Assembly: GCA_007135355.1 (NCBI GenBank)
Contig: SLJA01000074.1
Coordinates: 1 to 27,201 of the forward strand
Origin: Wenzhouxiangella sp.
GTDB taxonomy: Bacteria; Pseudomonadota; Gammaproteobacteria; Xanthomonadales; Wenzhouxiangellaceae
DNA length: 27,201 nucleotides
Reading direction: 5' to 3'
Below are positions 7,064 to 15,078 of the stretch, piece after piece. Positions within the stretch are counted from its first letter, which is position 1. Each line of letters begins with the position of its first letter. Below the pieces are notes generated by a model. That model had not been told where the DNA came from, made no database searches, and saw only the letters and a list, made by a program, of their open reading frames with translations. A program made the position numbers and the translations under genes.

Positions 7064-8437
7064 CTAAAAAGGCCTCCCGCCCCCCGGCAGACCGCCGCCG
7101 CCCGGCAGGCGCTTCATGAGCTTGGCCATCGCGCCTTTGTTTCCCACCTTCTTCATCATTTTCTGCATTTGCTTGTGTTGCTTGAGCAGGCGATTGACGT
7201 CTTGTATCTGCGTGCCCGACCCCAGCGCGATGCGGCGCTTACGCGAACCCTTGATGAGATCCGGGTAACGCCGCTCGTTGGGAGTCATGGAATTGATGAT
7301 AGCGATCATGCGCCGCGTCTGGCGATCGTCCATCTGAGCCCGGGCAGCTTCCGGCAGGCGGTTCATGCCGGGCATCTTGTCGAGTAACGAGCCCATTCCG
7401 CCGAGCTTTTCCATCTGCTGCAGCTGATCTTTCAGATCGTCCATGCCGAAGCGGCGCGAGGCCTTGCCAACCTTGCCGGCCAGCTGACGCGCCTTTTTCT
7501 GGTCGACCTTGCGTTCCACTTCCTCGACCAGGCTGAGCACATCCCCCATGCCCAGGATGCGCGAGGCCAGGCGATCCGGATGAAACGGTTCCAGGCCATC
7601 AAGTTTTTCGCCGGTGCCTAGAAACTTGATCGGTGCACCGGTGATCTGTCTCACCGACAGCGCCGCACCACCGCGAGCATCGCCGTCGGTCTTGGTCAAG
7701 ACCACCCCGGTCAGCGGCAGCGCATCGTTGAAGGCACGCGCGGTATTGGCTGCATCCTGGCCGGTCATACTGTCGACCACGAACAGCACCTCGGACGGCT
7801 CGATTGCGCTGTGGATTCGACGAATCTCGTCCATCATCGCCTCATCCACCGCCAGACGCCCGGCGGTATCGACGATCAGCACATCGGCAAAGCGGCGGCG
7901 CGCTTCGGCCGCTGCGTCGGCAGCAATACGCACCGCATCGGCCGCCTCGGAAGAGCGGAAAAAGTCTGCTTCAACCTGACCGGCCAGGGTCTGGAGCTGG
8001 TCAATCGCCGCGGGTCGGTAAACATCGCAGCTGGCCAGCAGCACGCGCTTGGCATGGCGCTCCTTGAGCAGGCGCGCGAGTTTGCCGGCGGTGGTGGTCT
8101 TGCCCGCACCCTGCAGACCGGCGAGCAGCACAACTACCGGTGGCTGCCGATCCAGCCTGAGCGGGGCCTGCTCCTCGCCAAGCACCCGCTTGAGCTCGTC
8201 GTGAACGACCTTGACCAAGGCCTGTCCCGGCTTGAGGCTGCCAATCACCTCCTGGCCGACGGCCCGCTGACTGGCCTGGGCGATGAAGTCCTTGACCACC
8301 GGCAAGGCCACATCCGCCTCCAGCAGGGCTACGCGAACTTCGCGCATCGCCTCGCGAATGTTGTCTTCGGTCAGGCGGCCACGACCGCGCAGGCGGTCCA
8401 GTGAGCCGGTCAATCGTTTACTCAACTGGTCAAACAT
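7064..8437 (-). CDS. ffh: Signal recognition particle protein Ffh (SRP54)
   Basis: This 457-residue SRP GTPase binds 4.5S RNA and delivers ribosomes making membrane proteins to FtsY at the inner membrane. The N domain helices are followed by the G domain with P-loop GLQGAGKTTT (107-116), DTAGR (190-194) and TKTDGDARGGA (from about 248). A methionine-rich M domain binds signal sequence and RNA, and the protein ends in a Gly/Pro tail. All key motifs are intact and the length is normal. The ATG at 8435-8437 has a weak ribosome site. Divergent ypjD and downstream rpsP match the enterobacterial gene order. Confidence 0.98.
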   Translation of the reverse strand: MFDQLSKRLTGSLDRLRGRGRLTEDNIREAMREVRVALLEADVALPVVKDFIAQASQRAVGQEVIGSLKPGQALVKVVHDELKRVLGEEQAPLRLDRQPPVVVLLAGLQGAGKTTTAGKLARLLKERHAKRVLLASCDVYRPAAIDQLQTLAGQVEADFFRSSEAADAVRIAADAAAEARRRFADVLIVDTAGRLAVDEAMMDEIRRIHSAIEPSEVLFVVDSMTGQDAANTARAFNDALPLTGVVLTKTDGDARGGAALSVRQITGAPIKFLGTGEKLDGLEPFHPDRLASRILGMGDVLSLVEEVERKVDQKKARQLAGKVGKASRRFGMDDLKDQLQQMEKLGGMGSLLDKMPGMNRLPEAARAQMDDRQTRRMIAIINSMTPNERRYPDLIKGSRKRRIALGSGTQIQDVNRLLKQHKQMQKMMKKVGNKGAMAKLMKRLPGGGGLPGGGRPF

Positions 8438-8451
8438 TGGCAGCGTTTACC

Positions 8452-8481
8452 TTGGGCTTTGGCGCAACGAGTCATTATACT
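8452..8481. promoter_or_regulatory. Overlapping divergent promoters between ffh and ypjD
   Basis: The 85-bp gap holds one AT-rich site, CATTATACT (8473-8481). Read on the minus strand it gives a perfect TATAAT (8474-8479) for ffh; read on the plus strand it gives TATACT (8476-8481) for ypjD, with TTGGGC (8452-8457) 18 bases upstream. The ffh -35 is poor. Because the two -10 boxes overlap, only one polymerase could bind at a time; that consequence is inferred. Confidence 0.45.
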
Positions 8482-8522
8482 GGCGCGGTGATGCCTGGCC
8501 TTCTATTCGACAAACGTTCTCC

Positions 8523-9365
8523 ATGAACACGGCTTCGTTACTTGCGGCTTTGGCCGGAGTGCTGTATGTAGCCGCCGGCGCCACCCTGGCGCGCGCGTTC
8601 TTCGTCAACCGCGCGCGGCTGCGCCTGGCCGGCATTTTACTGGCCATTCTGGCGCTGGTCGCGCATACGGCTTTTGCCTGGCTGAAAATCGGCTCGGACC
8701 TGGGCTGGGATGTCAATTTCATCAACATCCTGTCGCTGGCGGGTCTGATGGTCGCGCTGGTCCTGTTACTGACCGGAATCGGCGCGCGCGCGCTGGAAGC
8801 CGGTGTACTGGTCTTTCCCGGCGTTGCGATGCTGGTCTGGCTGCAGTGGCTGAGCGCGCCGGCACCGATGTTTTTGGGCGACATGCCGGCGATGCTGCAG
8901 TTTCATATTCTGACCGCCCTGCTTGCCTTCAGCCTGCTGACCATGGCGGCGGTCAATGCCGTCCTGCTTTGGATCCAGGACTACCTGCTGCGCACCCCGC
9001 GACCGATCACCCAGCTTGAGTTACTGCCGCCGCTGATCGTACTCGAGCAGCTGATGTTTCGACTCATCCTGGCCGGCTGGCTGCTGCTGACGCTCGCCCT
9101 GGGCGCCGGTCTGACCTTCGTCTACGACCTGCTCAGCCAGCACCTGATGCATAAGACCGTGCTGTCGGTGATCTCCTGGCTGCTGTTCGGGGGTCTGCTG
9201 GGGGCGCGCTGGTGGCTGGGCTGGCGCGGACGCCGGGCGATCAACTGGACCCTTTTGGCCATGGTATTTCTGGTACTGGCCTATTTCGGCAGCCGCTTCG
9301 TGCTCGAATTGCTGCTCGACCGCACCTGGAGCCGGATGACCATGGCGGCGACCGGATTGGTCTAG
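8523..9365 (+). CDS. ypjD: Inner-membrane CcsA/YpjD-family (cytochrome c assembly-like) protein
   Basis: This 280-residue polytopic membrane protein has about eight hydrophobic segments from residue 4 to the C-terminus and belongs to the cytochrome c assembly superfamily (CcsA/CcmC/YpjD type). YpjD's biochemical role is not well established; heme handling is suggested only by the superfamily. The ATG at 8523 is chosen because it starts directly at the first membrane segment; an open extension upstream overlaps the divergent promoter and ffh. Position between ffh (divergent) and corB (same strand) matches E. coli ypjD, which supports the symbol. The stop codon TAG lies inside the left arm of the 66-bp inverted-repeat element that follows. 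Confidence 0.88.
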   Translation: MNTASLLAALAGVLYVAAGATLARAFFVNRARLRLAGILLAILALVAHTAFAWLKIGSDLGWDVNFINILSLAGLMVALVLLLTGIGARALEAGVLVFPGVAMLVWLQWLSAPAPMFLGDMPAMLQFHILTALLAFSLLTMAAVNAVLLWIQDYLLRTPRPITQLELLPPLIVLEQLMFRLILAGWLLLTLALGAGLTFVYDLLSQHLMHKTVLSVISWLLFGGLLGARWWLGWRGRRAINWTLLAMVFLVLAYFGSRFVLELLLDRTWSRMTMAATGLV

Positions 9366-9427
9366 TGGTCCGTCAACCTGATAATTGCGGGTTCAGTTGG
9401 TCTGTCAGCGTCTTGACGGACCACTAG
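9362..9427. repeat. 66-bp element with perfect 15-bp terminal inverted repeats
   Basis: CTAGTGGTCCGTCAA (9362-9376) is repeated as its exact reverse complement at 9413-9427, with 36 bases between. Both ends read CTAG. The left arm supplies the ypjD stop codon, and the right arm ends 17 bases before the corB start. There is no T-run on either side, so it is not a standard terminator. The form suits a miniature inverted-repeat element or a strong mRNA hairpin between two co-directional genes. No coding capacity. Confidence 0.75.
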
Positions 9428-9444
9428 GGAGTCACTGCACGGCA

Positions 9445-10713
9445 ATGGCCGAAGTCCCACTGCTGAGCCTGTTTCTGCTGCTGGCGCTGCTGATCGTGCT
9501 ATCGGCGTTTTTCTCCGGTTCCGAAACCGGCCTGGTTGCGCTGAACCGCTACCGACTGCGTCACCAGGCCCAATCGGGGCACCGCGGCGCTCGTTTGGCG
9601 CAAAACCTCCTCGACCAGCCGGACCGAATGTTCGGCTTGATCCTGCTCGGCAACAACCTGATCAATATTCTTGCGGCCTCAATTGCCACGGTCATCGCAT
9701 TGCGTCTGCTCGGCGAAGCCGGAATCTGGGTTTCAACCCTGTTGCTGACCGTGGTTATCCTGATTTTCGCCGAACTCACTCCCAAAACCCTGGCCGCGCT
9801 GTATCCGCAGCGCGTCGCCTACCCGGCCAGCTACCTGCTCACGCCGCTGCTGCGCCTGCTCTATCCGGTGGTCTGGACAATCAACCTGTTTGCCTCGGTA
9901 CTGATGAAACCTTTTGGCGTGCGCATTGGCAGCGTGCACGCCGAAGCGCTCAATCGCGATGAACTGCGCCTACTGGTACAGGAAGGCGGTCGTCATATCT
10001 CGCTTAACCACCAGCGCATGCTGATCAATATCCTGGATCTGGAGCACGGGACGGTCGATGACGTGATGGTGCCGCGCCAGGATATCGTTGGTCTCGACCT
10101 CGACGACTCCTGGGAGCACGTGGTCCAGACCTTGACACAATCCATCTTCACGCGCCTGCCGGTATGGCAAGGCGACCTGGATCAAGTCGTAGGGATCTTG
10201 CATATCCGCAGCGTGCTGCCCTGCCTGGGACAGGCGGAGCTGGATCGGGAAACCCTGAGCGAGGCCATTAGCCCGCCTTATTTTATTCCCGAAGGCACCA
10301 CGCTGACCCAGCAGATGCTGGAGTTCCAGGCCCGCGAACAGCGCATGGGGCTTGTCGTCGACGAATATGGCGACATCCAAGGCTTGGTCACGCTGGATGA
10401 CATTCTCGAAGAAATCGTGGGCGAATACACCACCGAAGGCACCGGGCGGCAGAAACTGATTCGCAAGCTCGACGACGAGCGCTGGATCATTGATGGTGCC
10501 GCCAGCGTGCGCATGGTCAATCGGCGCATGCACTGGAATTTACCAGCCAGCGGTGCCAAAACCCTTAACGGTCTGGTTCTTGAACACCTGGAGTCGATCC
10601 CGGATGGCCGCACCTGCACCCGCATCGGCGATTACATTCTGACGATCGTCGACATGACCGACACGCGCATTCGCAAAATCATCATCGGCGCGGCAAACCC
10701 GAGCGCAAACTGA
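9445..10713 (+). CDS. corB: CorB/CNNM-family (HlyC/CorC) inner-membrane protein
   Basis: This 422-residue protein has the domain order of the CNNM/CorB magnesium-transport family. An N-terminal DUF21 membrane domain (about 1-185, four hydrophobic segments, beginning VPLLSLFLLLALLIVL) is followed by paired CBS domains (about 200-325, with DDVMVPRQDIVGLDLDDSW and LVVDEYGDIQGLVTLDDILEEIVGE) and a C-terminal CorC_HlyC domain (about 340-420). CBS domains of relatives bind Mg-ATP and control Mg2+ transport; substrate here is inferred. The start at ATG 9445 is chosen because the open frame upstream lies within the inverted-repeat element; GGGAG lies about 13 bases before it. The order ypjD-corB is as in E. 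coli. Confidence 0.92.
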   Translation: MAEVPLLSLFLLLALLIVLSAFFSGSETGLVALNRYRLRHQAQSGHRGARLAQNLLDQPDRMFGLILLGNNLINILAASIATVIALRLLGEAGIWVSTLLLTVVILIFAELTPKTLAALYPQRVAYPASYLLTPLLRLLYPVVWTINLFASVLMKPFGVRIGSVHAEALNRDELRLLVQEGGRHISLNHQRMLINILDLEHGTVDDVMVPRQDIVGLDLDDSWEHVVQTLTQSIFTRLPVWQGDLDQVVGILHIRSVLPCLGQAELDRETLSEAISPPYFIPEGTTLTQQMLEFQAREQRMGLVVDEYGDIQGLVTLDDILEEIVGEYTTEGTGRQKLIRKLDDERWIIDGAASVRMVNRRMHWNLPASGAKTLNGLVLEHLESIPDGRTCTRIGDYILTIVDMTDTRIRKIIIGAANPSAN

Positions 10714-10772
10714 ATATCCTGCATTTCGGCCGCACTACCCTCACCCTGCCGCACGAACCTGTGCTGCCTTTA

Positions 10773-10806
10773 TCGGCTATATAGGCTATATCGGCTATAG
10801 CGGCTA
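10773..10806. repeat. 9-bp tandem repeat at a convergent gene junction
   Basis: Units TCGGCTATA (10773-10781), TAGGCTATA (10782-10790), TCGGCTATA (10791-10799) and a partial GCGGCTA (10800-10806): about 3.8 copies of a 9-bp unit. It fills the end of the gap between corB and the convergent AsmA-like gene, and its last bases include that gene's stop codon (10804-10806). The unit is three codons long, so copy changes would not shift a frame. No terminator is visible in 10714-10803. Confidence 0.8.
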
Positions 10807-12852
10807 CCCCGATTCTCTGATCGTCTCCAACTGCCGTAGCAATTGGGGCCAATCGACCAGACGCCGGTGCCCAACCACATCCAACCTGGGCAGACCGCGT
10901 CCCTCCACGATCAAAAAACCGCCCGACTCATGCGGCGCAACCCCATCGATGTGGCAGATATTGTTACTGAGCCGGCAGGCGATTCCCGCGCGCCGATACG
11001 GGAAATCGTCAAACACCCGTAACACGGTACCCGACAAAAAAGCCCCGCCCGCTCCGCCAAGGCTTGACAAATTGTCTACCGCGCGTTGACTGATGCGTCG
11101 ACGCGGCACGTCCTCGTGCGTGAACAGGCGCGTATCCATGGCCACCGGACGCCAGTCCAGCAAACGCAAATCGCGCATCCAGCCCGACAACTGGCCTTCC
11201 ATGCGCCCGAAGTCGAAAGCGCCGGTCAACTCCAGCAAATCGAGCCGCTTGAATTCCACTTGCGCGGCTACGGCCGGCAAAGTGCCAAAAGGCCGCTCGA
11301 CTTCCAGATCCTCAACCACAATTTGCCCGGAAAAGGCATCAATATCGATGCCACCGGTGAAGGACAGGCGCTGGTCCTGATATTGCACTCCGGGAAAACG
11401 ACCCGCCAGGGTGCCGCCCAGCTCGATCAACCCCAACTCGCGTGTCAACAAAGTCAGGTTAATCGGCTCGATCCGCGCGTCCAGAATCACTTGTGTCGGG
11501 GCGTCCGGCACATTCAACCAGGCCAGGCTGTCGAGGCTGACGTGGCCATCCAGCACCGGGACCCTGAACGACTCAAGCAGACGCCACCCAAGGCTATCGC
11601 CATGCACGGACAGCGCCACGCCCCCCAACGGTAACCCCCACACCCGCGCCGCCTCCCAGGCCAGCTCGGTCGTGACTCGATCGCGCTCGCCGATCATCGT
11701 GGCCTGCAGCCCGTACAAGGCAATCCGGTCTTGGGCATCTTGTAGCGTCAAGTCCCGCACGGCCAGATCGGCATCGGTCAAGAAGGCGGCATCGCTGCGC
11801 CAGGTCAGGCTGCCAGACACGCTGCCGCCCAGCTCCAGGCCGGCAAAGCCCGCCGCGGCAGCTGGGCCCTCCAGCCAGCGTCGGCCGAAGGAGGGCAAAC
11901 TCAAATTCAGCGCTTGAATGTCGAGTTCCCGCAGCTGCCAGCCATCCCGAACGCGCCGCATCTCGGCCGAGCCCGTTGCGCCGAGGCTGCCCGGATCGTT
12001 GATGGAAAACCGGGTTACTTGCAGCCGTTCCGGCGCCGCCCACACCCAGGCCGCCTCTAGCGCAAGCGGGACTTGCGGCGGCGGCAGATAAAGACTGTCC
12101 AGCAGCACTTCGCCGGCGAGCTGGCGGATGGCGAGGCGGCCGTCCATCGCCTCCGAGGGCGACCCGAATGGCATTTGCGTCTCCAGCTCCAGCTCAAGCG
12201 ACAGACCCTCCGCGGCGACGCGACCGTCGAGACCATCCAAGGCGCCGTCAAGCCAATTCACCGTCCCGGTCAGCCGGTCATCGGCCAGCAGCAGGTCGGC
12301 GGTCAGCCGTCCATGCAGAAACTGCAGATTGATCAGTTCCAACCAAGCGGCCGGCACCGCCGACACATTCAGATCCGCGAGCGTGAGCGAAAAAACCGCT
12401 TGCTCCTGCCCGCCGCTCCAGGCCAATACGGCCCGGCCGTCGGCCCCATCCCACGCGATCTGAATGCCGCCATCGGCTTGACTGCGCCAGCTCAACGCCT
12501 CCAGCTCGACGGTCCCATGGGGCGGAACCGCGAGCGCCAGCTCCGCGGCATCGCAATTGAGTCCATACAAACCCCACCTGGACTGCAGACAGCGCAGGGT
12601 TACATCGGCGCTCGGCTCCATCCGAGCCACACGCAAGTCGACAATATCCAGTCGCCATTGCTGGCCATCGGAAGATTCGATCGACCCAAACTCGAAGGTC
12701 AGGTTGGACCACGATATCTCACCGAGCCGGCCGGGACCGGAGTCCAGTTGCAGGCCAACACCGGCCCAGAGGGGCTGGCAGCCGAGCATCAGCAAGACAA
12801 GGGCTTTGCCCAAGCTGTCGGACCAGCTATATTGGCAGCATGGATACCGCAT
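10804..12852 (-). CDS. Secreted AsmA/YdbH-like protein of unknown function
   Basis: This protein of up to 682 residues begins with a signal-peptide-like segment (about 14-31, LGKALVLLMLGCQPLWA then small residues), so it should be periplasmic or membrane-anchored. The rest is built of beta-strand-like stretches with recurring patterns such as LxGxVSGSLTW and GGTLAGRF, as in AsmA, YdbH and TamB proteins that form long beta grooves for lipid transfer. The last 130 residues, from RRRISQRAVDNLSSLGG through FDDFPYRRAGIACRLSNN to a tail with DVVGHRRLVDWPQLL, look like a distinct conserved module. I assign the superfamily by pattern only. The ATG at 12850-12852 overlaps the start of the divergent gene by 13 bases; a TTG at 12811-12813 that starts directly at the signal peptide may be the real start. 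Confidence 0.75.
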   Translation of the reverse strand: MRYPCCQYSWSDSLGKALVLLMLGCQPLWAGVGLQLDSGPGRLGEISWSNLTFEFGSIESSDGQQWRLDIVDLRVARMEPSADVTLRCLQSRWGLYGLNCDAAELALAVPPHGTVELEALSWRSQADGGIQIAWDGADGRAVLAWSGGQEQAVFSLTLADLNVSAVPAAWLELINLQFLHGRLTADLLLADDRLTGTVNWLDGALDGLDGRVAAEGLSLELELETQMPFGSPSEAMDGRLAIRQLAGEVLLDSLYLPPPQVPLALEAAWVWAAPERLQVTRFSINDPGSLGATGSAEMRRVRDGWQLRELDIQALNLSLPSFGRRWLEGPAAAAGFAGLELGGSVSGSLTWRSDAAFLTDADLAVRDLTLQDAQDRIALYGLQATMIGERDRVTTELAWEAARVWGLPLGGVALSVHGDSLGWRLLESFRVPVLDGHVSLDSLAWLNVPDAPTQVILDARIEPINLTLLTRELGLIELGGTLAGRFPGVQYQDQRLSFTGGIDIDAFSGQIVVEDLEVERPFGTLPAVAAQVEFKRLDLLELTGAFDFGRMEGQLSGWMRDLRLLDWRPVAMDTRLFTHEDVPRRRISQRAVDNLSSLGGAGGAFLSGTVLRVFDDFPYRRAGIACRLSNNICHIDGVAPHESGGFLIVEGRGLPRLDVVGHRRLVDWPQLLRQLETIRESG
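12806..12833 (+). promoter_or_regulatory. Putative promoter of the REC-Hpt gene, possibly leaderless
   Basis: TTGCCC (12806-12811), 16-base spacer, TATATT (12828-12833). Seven bases after the -10 box lies the A of the ATG at 12840, so the transcript could begin at the start codon. No Shine-Dalgarno sequence precedes this ATG, in keeping with a leaderless mRNA. It lies within the 5' end of the divergent AsmA-like gene. Confidence 0.35.
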
Positions 12853-13640
12853 CAGTTGACAGCACCCTGAGCCCGCTGGCGGTCCTGGCGGTGGACGATC
12901 ACGCCATCAACCGTGAGTTTCTGCGCGCTGGACTGGGCGACAGCGTGGCCCGACTGGACGTCGTCGACAGCGGACCGGCAGCGATCGAGTGCTGCCGCAG
13001 GCGGGTTTACGATGTCATCCTGATGGACTTGCATATGCCGCAGATGGACGGGTTGGCCACAATCCACAGGATACGTGATCTCGATACCCACTCTGCACGC
13101 ACCAGAATGGTCATCCTGACGGCGGACGCTCGCCCCGAGGAACGCATGCGGCTGTTGGCCGAAGGGTTTGATGCTTACCTGAACAAACCACTATCGATTA
13201 TCGAACTCAAGCGGGCTTTGTGGGGGCTGTTTGCGCCGGCCCAAGCGCATAGCACGCGCACAGAATCCCATCAAACGGGTTCCGAGCCCCTGATCGACCC
13301 CGACCGGGTTGACGCGGTTGCACTCGGCAACCCCGATACCGCAGCCGATCTGGGTCGCATGTTGAGTCGCGAGCTTGAGCAAAAACTACCGTTGCTGGAT
13401 CAAATGCTCGCCGAAAGACAGATTGACCAGGCCGCCGCCCTGCTGCACCAGTGGACCGGCGCCGGCGGCTTTGCGGGCGCCCTGCGCTTTAGCCGCGAAT
13501 GCGGCATCTTGCGGCGCCGGCTGCTTGATCCGGCGACCAGTTCCACCGGCGCAGCCTACCTGCAGTTCCTGCGCATCGCCCATGCCACGCGACAGGCTTT
13601 GGAAACCGGAATGGGCCACGCGCGAACTCAGACCGAGTGA
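12840..13640 (+). CDS. Response-regulator receiver protein with C-terminal Hpt-like domain
   Basis: This 266-residue cytosolic protein has a complete receiver domain at about 12-132: acidic pair D19-D20, phospho-acceptor D63 in ILMDLHMPQMDG, T94 and K116 in YLNKP. After a linker (about 133-155), residues 156-258 form a helical Hpt-like domain with H203 in LLHQWTGAGGFAG. The usual Lys after the histidine is replaced by Thr, as in some divergent Hpt domains. There is no kinase or DNA-binding domain, so it resembles the detached tail of a BarA/GacS-type hybrid kinase and probably passes phosphate between partners encoded elsewhere. It is divergent from the AsmA-like gene, and its stop overlaps the end of convergent pdxJ by 13 bases. 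Confidence 0.85.
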   Translation: MDTASVDSTLSPLAVLAVDDHAINREFLRAGLGDSVARLDVVDSGPAAIECCRRRVYDVILMDLHMPQMDGLATIHRIRDLDTHSARTRMVILTADARPEERMRLLAEGFDAYLNKPLSIIELKRALWGLFAPAQAHSTRTESHQTGSEPLIDPDRVDAVALGNPDTAADLGRMLSRELEQKLPLLDQMLAERQIDQAAALLHQWTGAGGFAGALRFSRECGILRRRLLDPATSSTGAAYLQFLRIAHATRQALETGMGHARTQTE

Positions 13641-14377
13641 TCGATGACCGATGCGCGTGCCCGCTGCATGGCTTGTTTCATTTCCCTCACCGCGCCACCC
13701 AGACCGACGAACACGGCGCGTGCAACCAGGGCATGACCGATATTGAGCTCGCACAGACCCGGGAGCGCCGCGATCGGTTGCACATTGTCCAGCGTGAGCC
13801 CGTGACCGGCATTGACCTGCAGGCCAAGCTGCTGACCAAACTCGACCGCGGCGCGCAACCTAGCCAGCTCCTGCTCACGAGCCTGGCCACGGCTATCGGC
13901 ATAACAGCCGGTATGTAATTCGATTACGCCGGCACCGGCTTGGCGCGCTGCCTGAAGCTGCGCGGGATCGGGGTCGATAAACAGTGACACACGAATCCCG
14001 GCCTGGCTCAGGCGGTCACAGGCCTCCCTTACCGGACCCAGCTGCCCGGCAACATTCAGCCCGCCCTCGGTGGTCAATTCTTCGCGCCGCTCCGGCACCA
14101 AGCACACATCGGCCGGCCGCACGCGCTCAGCGATCTCCAGCATGCTGTCGGTGACGGCAAGCTCCAGGTTCATTCTCGTCCGCAGACAGTCCGACAAGGC
14201 AAACACATCAGCATCCTGGATATGACGCCGGTCCTCGCGCAGATGGATGGTGATGGCATCGGCGCCCGCTTGCTCGGCGACGGCGGCGGCTTCGATCACC
14301 GACGGGTAGTCGGTACCGCGAACCTGACGCAAGGTGGCGACATGATCAATATTGACGCCCAAAAGTATGTCTTTCAT
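13628..14377 (-). CDS. pdxJ: Pyridoxine 5'-phosphate synthase PdxJ
   Basis: PdxJ condenses 1-deoxy-D-xylulose 5-phosphate with 3-amino-2-oxopropyl phosphate to make pyridoxine 5'-phosphate (DXP-dependent vitamin B6 pathway). The 249-residue protein is a TIM barrel with LGVNIDHVATLRQVRG (about 6-21), ITIHLREDRRHIQDADV (about 43-59) and VNAGHGLTLDNV near residue 190, all typical of the family. The ATG at 14375-14377 overlaps the recO stop as ATGA, so the two are probably translationally coupled. It is the last gene of the lepA-pdxJ cluster. Its end overlaps the convergent REC-Hpt gene, leaving no room for a separate terminator. Confidence 0.97.
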   Translation of the reverse strand: MKDILLGVNIDHVATLRQVRGTDYPSVIEAAAVAEQAGADAITIHLREDRRHIQDADVFALSDCLRTRMNLELAVTDSMLEIAERVRPADVCLVPERREELTTEGGLNVAGQLGPVREACDRLSQAGIRVSLFIDPDPAQLQAARQAGAGVIELHTGCYADSRGQAREQELARLRAAVEFGQQLGLQVNAGHGLTLDNVQPIAALPGLCELNIGHALVARAVFVGLGGAVREMKQAMQRARASVIDHSV

Positions 14378-15072
14378 TGCGAATCCCTGAACAGTTCCCG
14401 TGTCTTGAGTCGTCGACCGTTGAGCTGCTGATCGATCAACGCCCGCATGATTTCCCGTGCCTGGCGGCGGCCATCGGCATCAATCGCCGCCTTACCCGCC
14501 AGCCAAAGTATCGCCTGTCCGGAGTAAACGGCGTGACCCGGCGCCGCGGCGACGAAGCCGGCCTCCGGTTCCAGCCGATAGCTGCCATCCTCACGGATCG
14601 GATCTCCATGCAAGGCCTCGGCCTCCAGGTCGGGGGCAACCCCCAGACACTGCAACAGCGCCAATTCGAACCGCCGCAGTGCCGTCGCCTGGGCACAGGC
14701 ATCCTGCAACAGCGGCAGCAGCGCAGCGTAGGCGTCGAACAGTTCCGGTACCGGCTCATCGCGCTCGACCAGCGTCAATACCAGTTCGTTGGCGTAAAGA
14801 CCGCACCACAAGCCCCGGCTGCTCAAGCCACCGCGCACCGCCGAAGCCTCGATGTCGGTCAGCGTCCCAAGTTCTCCGCGACGCACCCAACAGGTGCGTA
14901 GCGGGGTAAAAGGCTCTCCCAAGCCACGCCAGGGTGAGCGCTGGCCGCGCAACCCGCGCGCCACCAGCCCAACCCGGCCATGCTCGCGGCTGAACAGCTC
15001 CAGCAGCAAACTCGACTCACGCCAGGCGCGGCGATGCAAAATCCAGCTGTGCTCGGACTGATAACGGCTCAC
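14374..15072 (-). CDS. recO: DNA repair protein RecO
   Basis: RecO helps load RecA on SSB-coated DNA in the RecFOR pathway and anneals single strands. The 232-residue protein has the N-terminal OB-fold region (SWILHRRAWRESSLLLELFS, about 9-28, then HGRVGLVARGLRG) and a helical C-terminal region that includes RRFELALLQCLGVAPDLE. The GTG at 15070-15072 begins six bases after the era stop; the ribosome site is weak, so coupling to era is likely. The order rnc-era-recO-pdxJ is conserved in proteobacteria. Confidence 0.95.
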   Translation of the reverse strand: MSRYQSEHSWILHRRAWRESSLLLELFSREHGRVGLVARGLRGQRSPWRGLGEPFTPLRTCWVRRGELGTLTDIEASAVRGGLSSRGLWCGLYANELVLTLVERDEPVPELFDAYAALLPLLQDACAQATALRRFELALLQCLGVAPDLEAEALHGDPIREDGSYRLEPEAGFVAAAPGHAVYSGQAILWLAGKAAIDADGRRQAREIMRALIDQQLNGRRLKTRELFRDSQ

Positions 15073-15078
15073 GCCGGC

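Noticed and set aside
9362..9427. 66-bp inverted repeat as an intrinsic terminator between ypjD and corB
   Set aside because: No U-run follows on either strand, the loop is 36 bases, and corB on the same strand begins only 17 bases later.
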